This document shows, one piece after another, positions 53,101 to 63,815 of a DNA stretch of 64,000 bases. A program made the position numbers and the translations under genes. Source of the DNA: Cordia subcordata (taxonomy: Eukaryota; Streptophyta; Magnoliopsida; Boraginales; Cordiaceae); the NCBI GenBank assembly GCA_028554755.1, contig JAPTOF010000020.1, forward strand, positions 5,001 to 69,000, read 5' to 3'. The notes beneath the pieces were generated by a model that worked only from the letters and a program-made list of their open reading frames with translations, had not been told where the DNA came from and did no database searches. How positions within the stretch are numbered: position 1 is the stretch's first letter; every line of letters begins with the position of its first letter.

Positions 53101-55468
53101 GGGTATCGGAAATGGATACAGCTCTGAGCGTTGGAAACAGAAGTTGTCAAAATTAGGATCTTGAGACTCGGTAAAATAATTGTATTGACTTTAAACTCCG
53201 GTACTGGGACATGATATTTTAAAGATATTAAAATCGTCCATAGACGTTTCCAATTGAGAATTAATAAGTAACTATGTATGTCATACGTATGCTTTTAGGA
53301 CAAGAATATGAAACAGAGTATAAGAAATTTATCTTACAATTTAACAAATTTTCAAGTTGATAAATTTTCATTTTTCAATTTGAAGTGTTGGAGGATTTGT
53401 CCTTCTTTTTGAAGTGTCCGACGGGTTTAAAGTGTTGTGACTCATGTCCCATGGACATGAACACCTACTCCATAATTGAAGAGTCCAAACAACATAGCCT
53501 AAAGATATGGATATCAGCTGGATGTAGGAGAAAGGGAAATATATCATTGCCCTTGTTCTCATATTTCCATCTCAACATCCACTGATTGAAGATATCAGTG
53601 GAGATATTTATTATCCACTGGAGATTTAAAAGCAAAGTACGGTGCTTACCTCCCCAAAGACTATCTAACAAAGCACACAACGCAGCAAGAGAGCCCAATT
53701 CCGGAGGAGAGGGTATGGAGCCGATGTTGCAGTACAAATCGCTGCCCCTACTTCTGCTTGGAAACTGTCTTTTGGATTTCATAGTTTGGCATTCCCAGGA
53801 ACCAAACCTAAATACATATTACTAGGGATTCCACCCCCTATAATAGTGTATTTGGCTTATGCAGGGCTCCTGAGGTAATAACTTCTTTCCTAGTCTTACC
53901 CCAGGAAATGGCCGCCTTCTTGTTGCCGTTGTTTCCTGAAATAGTTGCAGATGGGATAACATTATTGGATCTTCATTTCTCTGCATATGCAACCCTCTTG
54001 AGCCCTCATTCTTCACTAGTGTCTGGCAATAGCTTGCTGAATTCTCTTCCAAATTTAAGATCTTCCTCTGGATGTTCATCACACTGTTGCATCTACTGCA
54101 GCTATTAGAGACCTGAGATTTTCTTCCAAAATGGTGTAATTTGTGTGTTGCAGTAATATTCAATTGAGATGGATCACTGTGGCAGAATATATGTCAATTC
54201 TCAATAATATATACACATACATATATATAACTTCTGGGGATTAGATCACAAGAGTAAGGTAGCTTTTTTTGCTCTTTCAATTTCGCGATATTCTTGGAGA
54301 TTTGGATCAACAGGAATGATGGTTCAGCTAGGTCAATCAATTTTTTAGTGTGCTTCTGTCAGTCTGTTCTCTATAGCCCCTCTGGTGTTTTGTGAAATAT
54401 ATGGTAAAAGGAAAAAAAAAGGGATCACGAATCTGCTTATTCTGAAAAGTCCTCTACTCCTCCTTTTTGTTGAGTACTCGCTTTCTCTTTTGGTTGAATG
54501 AGAGTTGTATCTCTGGATGTCTTTCAGAAGGATTCCTGTCTGGGGTCCCTTCTCTCTTGCAGTGCAATTCCATGCCTTAAATTGTGTGCTATGAGTGAAC
54601 AGTTGTAAATGCAGATTCATAAGCTAGTTGATGTGATGGGTAGGACCAGCTGGCATCATTATCCCAGCTATAACGTTATTTTGTTTGAAACCCTTGTCTA
54701 GCAAAACTAAAGCTACTGATTTTACCGGCCTAAAAAAGGAAAAAGTAAACTAGGTCAAGATTGCCAATGTTATTGTCAGAGGATTATATATTTATTTTAA
54801 AAAAAAAAAAGCCCCCTTACCACCATCCCCTTCTCCTTTGCTTGGTTCCCCTCCCTCTGCTCCTTCAGGTGTGCTTTTATTGCATCAATCATTTTAATTG
54901 GACAATTTGGGACTAAAAGTGCGTTGAGGTTCTTTTCCACTTTGTTATTGTTCTGCTTGTTTGGCAGGAAACTATTACTTTATTGGTACAATTCTCTTGT
55001 TGTTGTGTTTTACAATCAGCTATAAATGGTGTTGAGTTTGTTACTGGTAAAGCTTAAGAGAGATGAGAATGTGGTGATAGCCCATTTTGCACTGGATCTC
55101 TCCTTGTCACCCAGTTTATCATGCTCGATAAGTTTGATAAAATGCCAGAGTGCTTGGTAGAGTATATGTATCGCATCTTTAATCGGTGCTAATGGTGTGC
55201 ATCCCAAGTGAAGAACTTCTTTTGTAACAATTGATCCTTTCCAAATGCAAAATATCATAGAGGTTTACTTTATAGCTTCCTATTTACAATATTAGTTAGT
55301 TAACCTATTTATGTCAACATGTTTGTGCAGGCATTCCGTGAATCTACTGGGACAGTGTCCTCTGCTGATGGCCGTATTGGGGATCCTGTTGCTGCTGCAG
55401 AAGAAATAGCGTTTTGTCGAGCATGTGCTCGATTTGGACTTGGATTATATCTGTATCATGAGGAATAG
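50187..55468 (+). CDS. RAD52: RAD52-like organellar DNA-binding protein
   Basis: Four exons, 50187-50656, 50798-50835, 50938-51029 and 55331-55468, join in phase to 245 residues. The C-terminal half reads PLNEILRDLNKRIPDNIIKT, WYHANRMLSFYAPGWCGEIR, FSDNGTVTVVYRVTIRGSD and ESTGTVSSADGRIGDPVAAA, ending ACARFGLGLYLYHEE. This is the plant RAD52-like fold, related to the N-terminal DNA-annealing domain of RAD52. Plant members bind single-stranded DNA and act in mitochondrial or plastid (and some nuclear) recombination. The first 60 or so residues are Ser/Arg-rich and poor in acids, suggesting an organelle transit peptide, followed by an Asn-rich linker from AAT repeats. Which organelle cannot be decided. 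Intron 3 is 4.3 kb and stuffed with transposon remnants. A purine-rich stretch (50080-50135) precedes the start. Confidence 0.9.
51590..51913 (-). repeat. Probable LTR remnant in RAD52-like intron 3
   Basis: On the minus strand this begins TGATAAGGAGAAGC just after a purine-rich GGGAGAT, contains GCCTATAAATACC followed by AATGAGAATACAG, and ends in TTAACA. PPT-like tract, TG..CA termini and internal TATA order fit a copia-type LTR. No second LTR, PBS or matching target duplication was found. Confidence 0.4.
52170..52880 (+). pseudogene. Degenerate RTE-type LINE fragment in RAD52-like intron 3
   Basis: Broken plus-strand frames include ERMECNF, FRCLGPMIHQDGKVNADDSH, a KMSAAEMRMSRL segment and a TTTGGTTTGGTTTGG end. 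These resemble the distal reverse transcriptase region and tail of plant RTE-clade LINEs (FRYLGS.I..DG....D, KMSVAEMRMLRWM). Many stops; boundaries approximate. Confidence 0.6.
53077..53497. mobile_element. MITE with 8-bp target duplication in RAD52-like intron 3
   Basis: A 421-bp unit flanked by perfect CCTAAAGA repeats (53069-53076 and 53498-53505). Its ends are inverted repeats, CTGAGTTGCTTGGAC on the left and CTATGTTGTTTGGAC as the reverse complement of the right. The ends recall the common plant GTTGCTCGGACTC repeats. No coding capacity. The 8-bp duplication suggests hAT mobilisation. Confidence 0.8.
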
Positions 55469-56002
55469 ATGCTATTAAATGCAACAGATCTGATAAAACT
55501 GCTTCTAAGTTTCTTGTACACTTGAATCAGATATTTGATCCTTTGTGTTGTTGTATGTACTGATCATGAGAATGATTGTGCTTGTATTTTCAGAATATTA
55601 AGTTTGAAATCACAGACACAATTTGGATAGTGGCACGAGCGTCCCTCTCGGCCGAAGCGTGATCGAGTTGGTTACCTTCATGTTTTCATATCGTTGAGCT
55701 TGTGGAAGTTGCATTTTGTATTGAGTTATATCACACGCTAGGTTGATGACAGGCGCATAAATTTCCAGAGGAAAACTGGAAAGAGGGCAATGTTAATGTC
55801 GTACTGGGGAAGGATACCAACGAGTAAGAGAGATGAATGTAAAACGCCAGGGGATGAGTCTCTGCTTATAAACTTTCAACCTTTACAAATTCTGCAATTA
55901 TGATGCGCATTCTCAACAGAAAATACAAGACAAATATTATGATTATTATTTACTTTTTGACAGCAACTCTTTTTATCTCCATATCTCAGCCACTAGTCCA
56001 AC
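55469..56002. other. Convergent spacer after the RAD52-like gene
   Basis: Probable 3' UTRs of the RAD52-like gene and the minus-strand DUF1350-like gene. Nothing else recognised. Confidence 0.5.
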
Positions 56003-56574
56003 TTATTGCCTTAAAAGTCTTGGACTTGTGCTTGAAGCCATCCAAGATGTAATTACATCCACTAGCAAATCTAAGTCCTTGGAAGTTTCTGAACGGAGTA
56101 TTCTGGAGTCTACTCCAAGTGTATCACCCACTTCTTTAGCCATGGTCTCCCATGGTGTCCCAGCAGTCAAATTTGCCAACAACTTTCCTCCTTGGTTGAC
56201 TGCATCTGTCATTGCCGGAGGAACATCTGGGAGAGCCTACATGGAAAAAATTTAGGATGATTGCCTATGTATTGATTAAATAGTCCCCAAAAAACTTACA
56301 GATGTAACATTATTGCAGAGGACATTTCTCGAGTATCATATTAAAATAAATAAATAAATAAAACAGATCTCCAGAAATATGAGACATAAGCCAATACAAA
56401 TCATACCTGCTGTAGAGGGAGCCCATGATCCCCAGGCAACATGCGCATCGACATATCCAGCCTTGAGCTGATAGCAGAGTCTGCGAGCACCTGAGCTAAT
56501 GTTGAAGTTTCATCAATCGCATCGTCTTTGAATTTTATTAGGAGATTCCTTGAAATGCCATAGTAAGACTTTAT
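56003..56574 (-). CDS. DUF1350-like protein, last two exons only
   Basis: Two minus-strand exons are supported: 56574-56407 (56 codons, starting IKSYYGISRNLLIKFKDD after TTTTACAG) and 56236-56003 (77 codons and stop, starting ALPDVPPAMTDAVN). They join as GDHGLPLQQ-ALPDVPPAM and resemble the C-terminus of plant DUF1350 proteins, predicted alpha/beta-hydrolase-like proteins often targeted to plastids; function is not established. The intron is GT-AG. I could not find earlier exons with confidence between 56575 and 64000. A 5.2 kb copia element lies 535 bases upstream, so either the upstream introns are long and the gene continues past the window, or this is a truncated remnant. The two exons themselves have no lesion. 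Confidence 0.7.
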
Positions 56575-57108
56575 CTGTAAAATTGAAAGAACAAAAGACA
56601 ATCAGAAGACAAATATTAACATAACACTCCTGATTACAACTTCAAGGAAGGAAGATTAAATTTTAAATGACGAAGACAATCATCTGCAATGGAATGAGGG
56701 GGAAGTTATTTGTCTCATACTTCTTCCATATCAAAATGAATGACCACTTACTTTTAGATTACGGGTCTTCCTGATTTCACTAGTTCATCTGACAATGAGA
56801 TAAGGAGGAAAGATACTCATAGCTCCACCATATGTTCTCTTTTTCTGCTCGCATAAAATTCTTTTCACTATTTCCCAGAAAATTGTGTACATTCATAAGT
56901 TATGACAGAGACAGTAGACTCTATTATTAAGGTAGTCTAATCAGTAAGAGTTCTGTTTTTCAAAATCTTTCTTTATTGAAGAGAAGATACCATGGTTTGA
57001 TCGTCCTTCAGGGATAGGTGTCTTCCACCACCATTACAATTCATAAAACAGCTTTCCACCACCATAATTTGATCATGAAAGAGCTTTCTGTATCTTTTTT
57101 GATTGTGG
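56575..57108. other. Sequence between DUF1350-like exon and copia
   Basis: Probably intron of the DUF1350-like gene if that gene continues. A short stretch near 56750-56790 has plausible splice signals on the minus strand but no recognisable protein match, so I do not call an exon. Confidence 0.4.
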
Positions 57109-57395
57109 TGTTAGAGTATAAGATACTACAGCAGAATATTACTTCAGCAGAATATTGTTATTACTGAACCTGCTATATTAGTTAGCTATGCTGTTATGTT
57201 AGTTAAGTAAAAAGTAGTAATAGACTGTTTTACAGTTCAGCAGTATAACTAACTCTAAATAGTGGTAGATTACTTGACAGCTCAGCAATGTAACTAACTC
57301 TAAATTTGTAACCGCTGCCTATAAATATCAAGGCAGTTATCTCATAAAATTCAAGAAATGAAATGATATTTTTTCTCTCAATATTAGTTTCAATA
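57109..57395 (+). repeat. 5' LTR of the copia element
   Basis: It starts TGTTAGAGTATAAG and ends TTTCAATA. CTATAAATATC near 57320 is the likely TATA box. The LTR ends in TA rather than the usual CA; the 5-bp target repeat fixes the boundary. Confidence 0.92.
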
Positions 57396-57408
57396 TGGTA
57401 TCCAGAGC
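57396..57408 (+). promoter_or_regulatory. Primer-binding site
   Basis: TGGTATCCAGAGC follows the LTR directly and matches the initiator-tRNA(Met) complement TGGTATCAGAGC with one inserted C. Confidence 0.8.
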
Positions 57409-57767
57409 AGGTTGAAGATCCTGATCTTTTTTTGGCTTTTGAGCTTCAAGCTCTTCTCATCAATGGTTGCTACATTCATCTCCAGATGATTCTCTTCTAC
57501 TACACTGCTAATTTCATCAATTGCGAGCTCATCTCTGTTGCTTTTCTCTCAAGTAATCTTCTTCAAGGTATTACATCTTCTCAACTCATTACTTAGGGTT
57601 TGTCGCCATTAAAATACCTTCAGTTTCTTCAATTCTTGTTGCCCAGTCCTCAAATTTCATTCACGGCTTCTTATTAGCTATGCGAGTTTGGTTGAAACTT
57701 GAATTTTTTGATTTGGATCAGTTTTCCTCAAAAACATTCTCTTCTCTAGTTCAACAAAACCCTAGCT

Positions 57768-58598
57768 ATGGCTTTACCTTTTGATCAAGCACTGTCTTCT
57801 AATCTCAAACTATTACTTCAACATTTTCCATCCTATGTTAATATCAAGCTTGACACACAAAATTACATGTTTTGGAAGACTCAATTTCAATCATTCCTCA
57901 AGGCCTGTAAGCTCATCAATCACATTAAAGGACTTCAGCCATGTCCTAATCCTACTGTAAGGCAGCCTGATGGTACTTTGATTCCTAATCCTGACCATGC
58001 TATTTGGATGGACATAGATGAATATCTCAAAACATGTCTATTTGCATCAGTCACTTCTTCTATTTTTCAACACATATATCAACTTGAAACTTCCTCTAAA
58101 ATCTGGCTTGCAATTGAGAAGAGATTTCAATCTAGCAATAGATCATTGGTGTATCAGCTTAGGCATAGGATTCAAAACATTACTAAAGGTACTAAGCCTA
58201 TTCAGACTTATGTAGATGAAGTGAAATCCATCTCAGATGGATTAGCCTTAGCCAATGAGCCATTAAAGGAAGAAGACATTGTCTATTACATTCTTCAAGG
58301 TCTTCCTGCAGCCTATGAGTCTTTAAGGAACACCATTAGAGTTAGACCTGAGCCTATCTCTGTTACTGAACTTACCAATCTTCTACTGAATGAAGAGTTG
58401 AATCTTTCTTTCAACAACAAGCTCACTGTCACAGAAACATCTCCTACTCCATCTAATACAGACCTGCACACTGCCCTATATACAAACACAACAAATCAAA
58501 GGGGCAGAGGCAGAGGAAGAGGCTATTACTCTAATAGAGGCAGAGGCCAAAGAGGACAAGGACAGAGGTCAACAACAACAACAACAACTTGCAGCTAA
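57768..58598 (+). pseudogene. copia gag (broken)
   Basis: Retrotransposon Gag of the UBN2/copia type, which packages element RNA. It opens MALPFDQALSSNLKLLLQHF and carries TQNYMFWKTQFQSFLKACK, IWLAIEKRF and the YVDEVKSISDGLALANEPL stretch. An Arg/Gly-rich tail is followed by a (CAA)n run (about 58572-58590), where a length change puts the CCHC knuckle (CQICGKQNHNALQCW, 58627-58671) in another frame. Confidence 0.85.
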
Positions 58599-58620
58599 CA
58601 CTACCTCACATCAAGGCCCT

Positions 58621-61600
58621 GTGATTTGTCAAATATGTGGCAAACAAAATCACAATGCTTTACAATGTTGGCATAGTCTTGACACTGATAATTACTATTA
58701 TGTCAAGCCTACACCAGCTGCATTAACTGCTCAAGTCTCAACTTCTACTGCTGGATCATCTTCTATTGCCACTCCTTGGCTTCTAGATACTGGTGCTACT
58801 ACTCATGTCACTACTGATCCTCAACAAGTGCATCATGCCAAGCCTTATCAAGGTTCAACCTCTGCGGCAGTTGGCAATGGAGCAAATCTTCCCATACTTA
58901 ACACTAGAACTAGTCTCCTTCCAACTCCTTCTGGTAATCTTGTTGTATCCAATCTTCTTTTTGTTCCTTCAATTTCCTCTAATCTTCTTTCAGTCTATCA
59001 GTTAACAAAAAGGTAACAACTGTTCTATTGTTTTTACTGACAAGACTGTCACCATTTTGGACAATCTCACTCATGTGGAGCTGTTCAAGCGCCCCCGTGA
59101 GAAGGGTCTTTATCCAATTCCTCTCAAGCTTCAATCCACTACTACTCAGTCTCACACTTCGCCTACTCAGGCTCTTCACTGTCTTTGCACAAATGCAGTA
59201 TCCTCAGAAGACAGAGTGTGGCATCTAAGGCTAGGTCATCCTAATAAGCATGTTTCTAATGTAATAGCAGCTAGCATTAATAAGCAGATAGGGTATTCTA
59301 TAGAGGATTGTCAGGATTGCTCTATATCAAAATCTCACAAGTTGACATTTTCAAAATCCACTACAAAAACTTTTAAGCCATTTCAGTTGATACTTTCTGA
59401 TGTTTGGGGACCTTCCCCTATCAATTCCTGTATGGCCTATAAATACTATATCATTTTTCTGGATGATTTCTCTAGATTTTCTTGGTTGTATCCTCTTAAG
59501 AATAAGAGTGATGCTTATTCAGCCTTTCTCAGTTTTCATGCAATGGTGCAGAATCAATTTCATTCTACCATTACCATAATAAGAACTGACAATGGTAGTG
59601 AATATGTTAATAAGGCTTTTCAGTCTTATTTGCAAACTCTTGGTACTCAACATCAAACCACCTGTCCTCATACTCCTGAGCAAAATGGGAAAGTGGAAAG
59701 AAAACATTTGCATCTCATTGAAACCACACTTGCCTTGCTTAATCATAGTAAATTGCCTTCTAAATACTGGTTAGAAGCACTTGCTACAGCAAATTATCTT
59801 ATTAATAGACTCCCTACTCCCACACTTCAAAATAAATCACCTTTTGAGTGTCTTCATGCAGAGCTTCCTGATTATAGTTCTCTTAGAGTATTTGGCTGCT
59901 TATGCTATCCCTGGCTTAGGCCTTATTCTCCACACAAACTAGCAAATAGGTCTAAACCTTGTATTTTTCTAGGCTACTCCAGTACTACAAAAGGTTATAA
60001 ATGTCTAGATTTAGACACCAACAAGGTTTTTCTCTCAAGACATGTCAAATTTATGGAACACACTTTTCCCTTTCAAGCACATTTGTCCACTCCTCTGTCT
60101 ATTACTCAATGCTCCCCAGTTTTTCATGATACTGTACACACAGATAGTTTTCCACAATGTCCACCATTACTGTCTACATCAACCTCATCCACCACTAATA
60201 GTCGGTCAACTTCTCTCATGGGTCAGTCATTACACAGTCCTTTGCAGGATTCATCTTCAAATCAGTCCACTTCTCATGCCACTACTTTCACAGAAGGTTT
60301 TAACTCCAATGATCAAATCAGTTCTTCTTCAAGCTCCACTTTTACACATGGTACTTCTTCTAATCACTCCAGTACATTTTCCTCATCTTTATCTTCAACA
60401 CATGACCAACCTATTTCTTCCAATATTCATCCTATCCTAACCAGGTCCAAAATAGGATCTCTACCACCCCCACTCTATCAATTACACTCTGCTGCTTTAA
60501 TGCCTAATGACACAGAGCCTGCCACCTACAAGGAGGCATCAAAACTGCCCTGTTGGCAAAGGGCAATGCAAGAAGAATATAATGCTTTAATCTTACAAAA
60601 GACTTGGACCCTAGTACCTTTGCCCCCTGATAGACAGCCTATAGGCTGCAAATGGGTTTACAGAGTCAAGAAAAATGCAATGGCTCTATAGCCAAATATA
60701 AGGGTAGACTAGTGGCCAAGGGATTTCTTCAAGAAGCAGGTCTTGACTACTCAGAGACTTTTAGTCCTGTTGTCAAGGCTCCTACAATCAGAACAGTTCT
60801 AAGTATTGCACTTCACTTTGGGTGGAAACTGCATCAATTAGATATTTCTAATGCTTTTTTGCATGGAACCTTAGAAGAAGTTGTTTTCATGGAACAACCA
60901 CAAGGTTTTAAAGATCCTACAGGGCCTGATTATGTGTGCAAACTACAAAAGTCTTTGTATGGACTCAAACAGGCTCCAAAAGGTTGGTATTCAAGGCTAT
61001 CTACCTTTCTTATTCAACAGGGATTCACTACAATTGCTGCTGACACATCCTCGTTTGTTCAGAAAACTCCTACTCACACTCTATTTTTGCTTATCTATGT
61101 GGATGACATTATTCTCACAGGATCCTCTTCAAAGGCTATTGACAATTTTATTTCTGCCATGCACTCTGAGTTTGCCATGAAATATTTGGGGACTCTATCC
61201 TATTTTCTGGGTATAGAAGTTACTGAAATTCAGTCAGGCATTCTTTTGCATCAATCTAAATATGCAAAAGATCTACTCAAGAAAGCAGGCATGACAGAGT
61301 GCAAAATTGCTCCTACTCCAACTCATTCTAAATATACTAAAGGGGCAATTGATGGAGACTTACCTTATGCCCATCCAGAACAATATAGGAGTTTAGTTGG
61401 TGCATTGCAATACTTAACAATGACTAGGCCTGATATTCAATTTGCAGTTAACACTCTTTGTCAAAAGATGCATTCTCCTACTAATTCTGACTTTGCATCT
61501 CTCAAAAGAACTCTCAAGTACATCAAGGGCACATTTTCTCAAGGCTTGTTTACTCCTAGCCCATTAACTCTTCATGCTTTTTCAGATAGTGATTAGGCTA

Positions 61601-62044
61601 GTGATGTAATTGACAGGAAATCAACCATAGGATATTGTGTGTTTCTTGGATCAAATTTGGCGTCCTGGTGCTCAAAGAAACAGTCTACCATAGCTAGATC
61701 TTCTACAGAAGCAGAGTACAGATCTATGGCACACTGCAACAGAAATAGCCTGGCTATCCTACTTACTGGCTGCTTTACATATTCCTACAACAGTACCAAC
61801 TTTGGCCTGTGATAACCTATCAACTCTAGCCTTAGCATCTAATCCTGTTTTTCATGCTAGAACTAAACATATAGAGCTGGATTATCACTATATCAAGGAG
61901 CAAGTTGTATCTAAGAAACTGCTTATCTCTCATTTGTCTTCTTCAGAACAGGTTGCAGATATTTTCACTAAAGGACTACCTGCTGCACAGTTTGACTATC
62001 TAAAGAGCAAGCTTCCTTTAGTTCTTCACCAAAGATCAGCTTGA
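58621..62044 (+). pseudogene. copia pol (protease, integrase, RT, RNase H; broken)
   Basis: The zinc knuckle and an aspartic protease (LLDTGATTHV, about 58780-58810) are in one frame to 59016. A shift in an A-run near 59010 moves to 59057-60691, which carries GAG-pre-integrase (VWHLRLGHPN), integrase (FLDDFSRFSWLYPLK, IRTDNGSEYVN, TPEQNGKVERKH) and the start of RT (IGCKWVYRVKKN). A second shift near 60665-60690 leads to RT (LDISNAFLHGTL, SLYGLKQAPKGWY, catalytic IYVDDI) up to an in-frame stop at 61594-61596. RNase H ([20 protein letters not shown]) and the C-terminus to 62044 need a further shift. At least four lesions; no single product can be made. Confidence 0.88.
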
Positions 62045-62051
62045 GGGGGGC
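62042..62051 (+). promoter_or_regulatory. Polypurine tract
   Basis: TGAGGGGGGC immediately precedes the 3' LTR and overlaps the pol stop codon; this is where plus-strand DNA synthesis is primed. Confidence 0.75.
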
Positions 62052-62337
62052 TATTAGAGTATAAGATACTACAGCAGAATATTACTACAGCAGAATATTG
62101 TTATTACTGAACCTGCTATATTAGTTAGTTATGCTATTATGTTAGTTAAGTAAAAAGTAGTAATAGACTGTTTTACAGTTCAGCAGTATAACTAACTCTA
62201 AGTAGTGGTAGATTACTTGACAACTCAGCAATGTAACTAACTCTAAATTTGTAACCACTGCCTATAAATATCAAGGCAATTATCTCATAAAATTCAAGAA
62301 ATGAAATGATATTTTTCTCTCAATATTAGTTTCAATA
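62052..62337 (+). repeat. 3' LTR of the copia element
   Basis: It starts TATTAGAG (the 5' copy has TGTTAGAG) and ends TTTCAATA before the TGTGG target repeat. Confidence 0.92.
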
Positions 62338-62342
62338 TGTGG

Positions 62343-62820
62343 ATGACAAGTGGTTGATAGAGCAACAATAAAAGATTAAAAGTTAAAAAGACACCTGCTG
62401 AGAGTAAATAGCAGTAAGAGGTCCCAGGATTGAATTTGATGCACCCTTAATAGGTCATGGTTTCCTTTTGCAGAATGCATTCCCCCTCCTCCTCCTCCTC
62501 TCTTCTTCCCACACTCACTCTCTCTTTTCTCTGCTGGTGTTCAACTGTTTGCATGAGTTGACTAAACTTCAACTATTTATACAACTTCCATGTTTATCCC
62601 AATCAATCATTTGCTGCCCCTACATAGTCCCCAAAGAATGTCTGTGAATAGTTTCCGGGAACCTTTCTAATTGCATTAAATGCTTGAACCTATGTTGCTT
62701 TGATGTTAGCATAAGAAATATGCCACAAGAATGAACTTCCGACAGACTTTTTCTGATGTCTCTGAAATGAAAAAGTTTCATGGGAATTGTCTTGATCGTT
62801 GAATATCATTGAGAAAGAAA
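62343..62820. other. Spacer between copia and mitochondrial insert
   Basis: No recognised gene. A (CTC)n pyrimidine run is at about 62486-62520. A minus-strand open stretch (about 62460-62391) ends at a GT donor-like site but matches no family I recognise. Confidence 0.45.
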
Positions 62821-63124
62821 TTGACGACAGCCATGCAGCACCTGTATGAAAATCAGAAAGGACAGGTTTTTTTGTTCATATGTCAAGGGCTGGTAAGGTT
62901 TTGTGCGTTGTATCGAATTAAACCACATGCTACTGCTTGTGTAGGCCCTCATCAATTCCTTTGAGTTTTGGTCTTGCGACCGTACTCCCCAGGCAGAGTG
63001 TTTCATGCGTTAGCTCGGCCCCTGATCCACGTAGACCAAGGGCGAACACTCATCGTTTACAGCATGGACTACCAGGGTATCTAATCCTGTCCACTCCCCA
63101 TGCTTTCGCACTCCAGCGTCAGTA
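62821..63124 (-). pseudogene. Nuclear copy of mitochondrial 18S rRNA (NUMT, rrn18 fragment)
   Basis: On the minus strand the order of small-subunit rRNA landmarks is clear: TGGACAGGATTAGATACC.., AACGATGAGTGTTCGCCCTT, GGGGAGTACGGTCGCAAGAC, AACTCAAAGGAATTGA, TGGTTTAATTCGATACAACG and GGTGCTGCATGGCTGTCGTC. The GAGTGTTCGCCCTTGG and CCCTTGACATATGAACAA segments are those of plant mitochondrial rrn18, not plastid 16S or nuclear 18S. Only about 300 bases of the 1.9-kb gene are present. Small deletions (near 62848 and 62932) and GACGGG-to-GATGAG-type changes show it is decaying and non-functional. Confidence 0.85.
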
Positions 63125-63609
63125 GGGACCCAGAGAGCTGGTATATCATTGTCCATAACACCAATAAAAGATTAACTTTGGGAACAACAAAATTCTTTGA
63201 GAACAACCATTTTAATTGCAAAGGCATCCCTCAAAAACTTACTGTGTACGGTATGGAAGACCCAACATCTAAATTCTCATTTTTTGTGGCCAGTTGCCTT
63301 TCAACTCCAATATTCAAAAATCAACATCATCTCTGCAATTCATGCCTTCAGTACACCTAATATCACTCCGTAACCAGCACTAGTTAACCTGAGAATTCAC
63401 AATTTTCCTTTTCAATCTAGAATTTGCTATCGACCTTATTTGTCCCTATCCAAGTCTACCTGTCTACATTGACTTTTGTCTCCTGGCCATATTCTACAAT
63501 GCTTGCTTTTTTGATTCACCACTCTGAACCGCTGAACTAACAAAGGCTATTGACAAGGAAGAGCAGTCCAAGGTTACTCAATTACAAGACGCGGCTCAGC
63601 AACACAGAT
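63125..63609. other. Spacer without recognised gene
   Basis: AT-rich sequence; nothing recognised on either strand. Confidence 0.45.
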
Positions 63610-63815
63610 ATATAAACTCAAGTCAAGAGAAAGCTGGCAGTTAGGATAGCTATGCTAGTGTTAAGTCATACCAACTGTATACAGTTAGAGAAACTTAGTT
63701 AGCCAGCTGTCATAGCTTCTAGAAGCTTGTATGTCCCATAAATATAGGATCTGACTCATGCACTCATTAATCGATCAATGACACAATCATTTCAATTCAG
63801 TTCTCTCAGCTATTT
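63610..63815 (+). repeat. Possible LTR fragment
   Basis: TCCCATAAATATAGG followed 45 bases later by ATCAATGACACAATCATT and a CTCTCAG segment resembles the promoter, R and U5 region of a copia-type LTR. No terminal repeat partner or target duplication is seen in the window. Confidence 0.3.

Larger units (their letters stand above)
57109..62337 (+). mobile_element. Near-complete Ty1/copia LTR retrotransposon
   Basis: A 5.2 kb element bounded by TGTGG direct repeats (57104-57108 and 62338-62342), with two LTRs of about 286 bases, a primer-binding site directly after the first, a purine tract before the second, and gag-protease-integrase-RT-RNase H order in between. The order (integrase before RT) defines copia. 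By eye the LTRs differ at about 8 of 286 positions plus one T-run indel, mostly G-to-A in the 3' LTR. That is a recent but not brand-new insertion; with a common plant rate it would be around one million years, if the rate applies. Frame breaks in gag, protease, RT and RNase H make it non-autonomous now. Confidence 0.95.

Noticed and set aside
53465..53782. 105-residue minus-strand open frame in RAD52-like intron 3
   Set aside because: Overlaps the MITE end and has no recognised motif or splice context.
56750..56790. Possible extra exon upstream of the DUF1350-like exons
   Set aside because: Splice-like signals exist but the short peptide does not resemble the family at this position.
62391..62460. 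Possible minus-strand exon ending at a GT donor (reads KGASNSILGPLTAIYSQQ)
   Set aside because: All three frames are open, no acceptor is clear and I recognise no family match, so it cannot be assigned to the DUF1350-like gene.
62937..63125. Short protein frames in the 62.8-63.1 kb region
   Set aside because: The DNA is a mitochondrial 18S rRNA fragment; open frames in rRNA are accidental.
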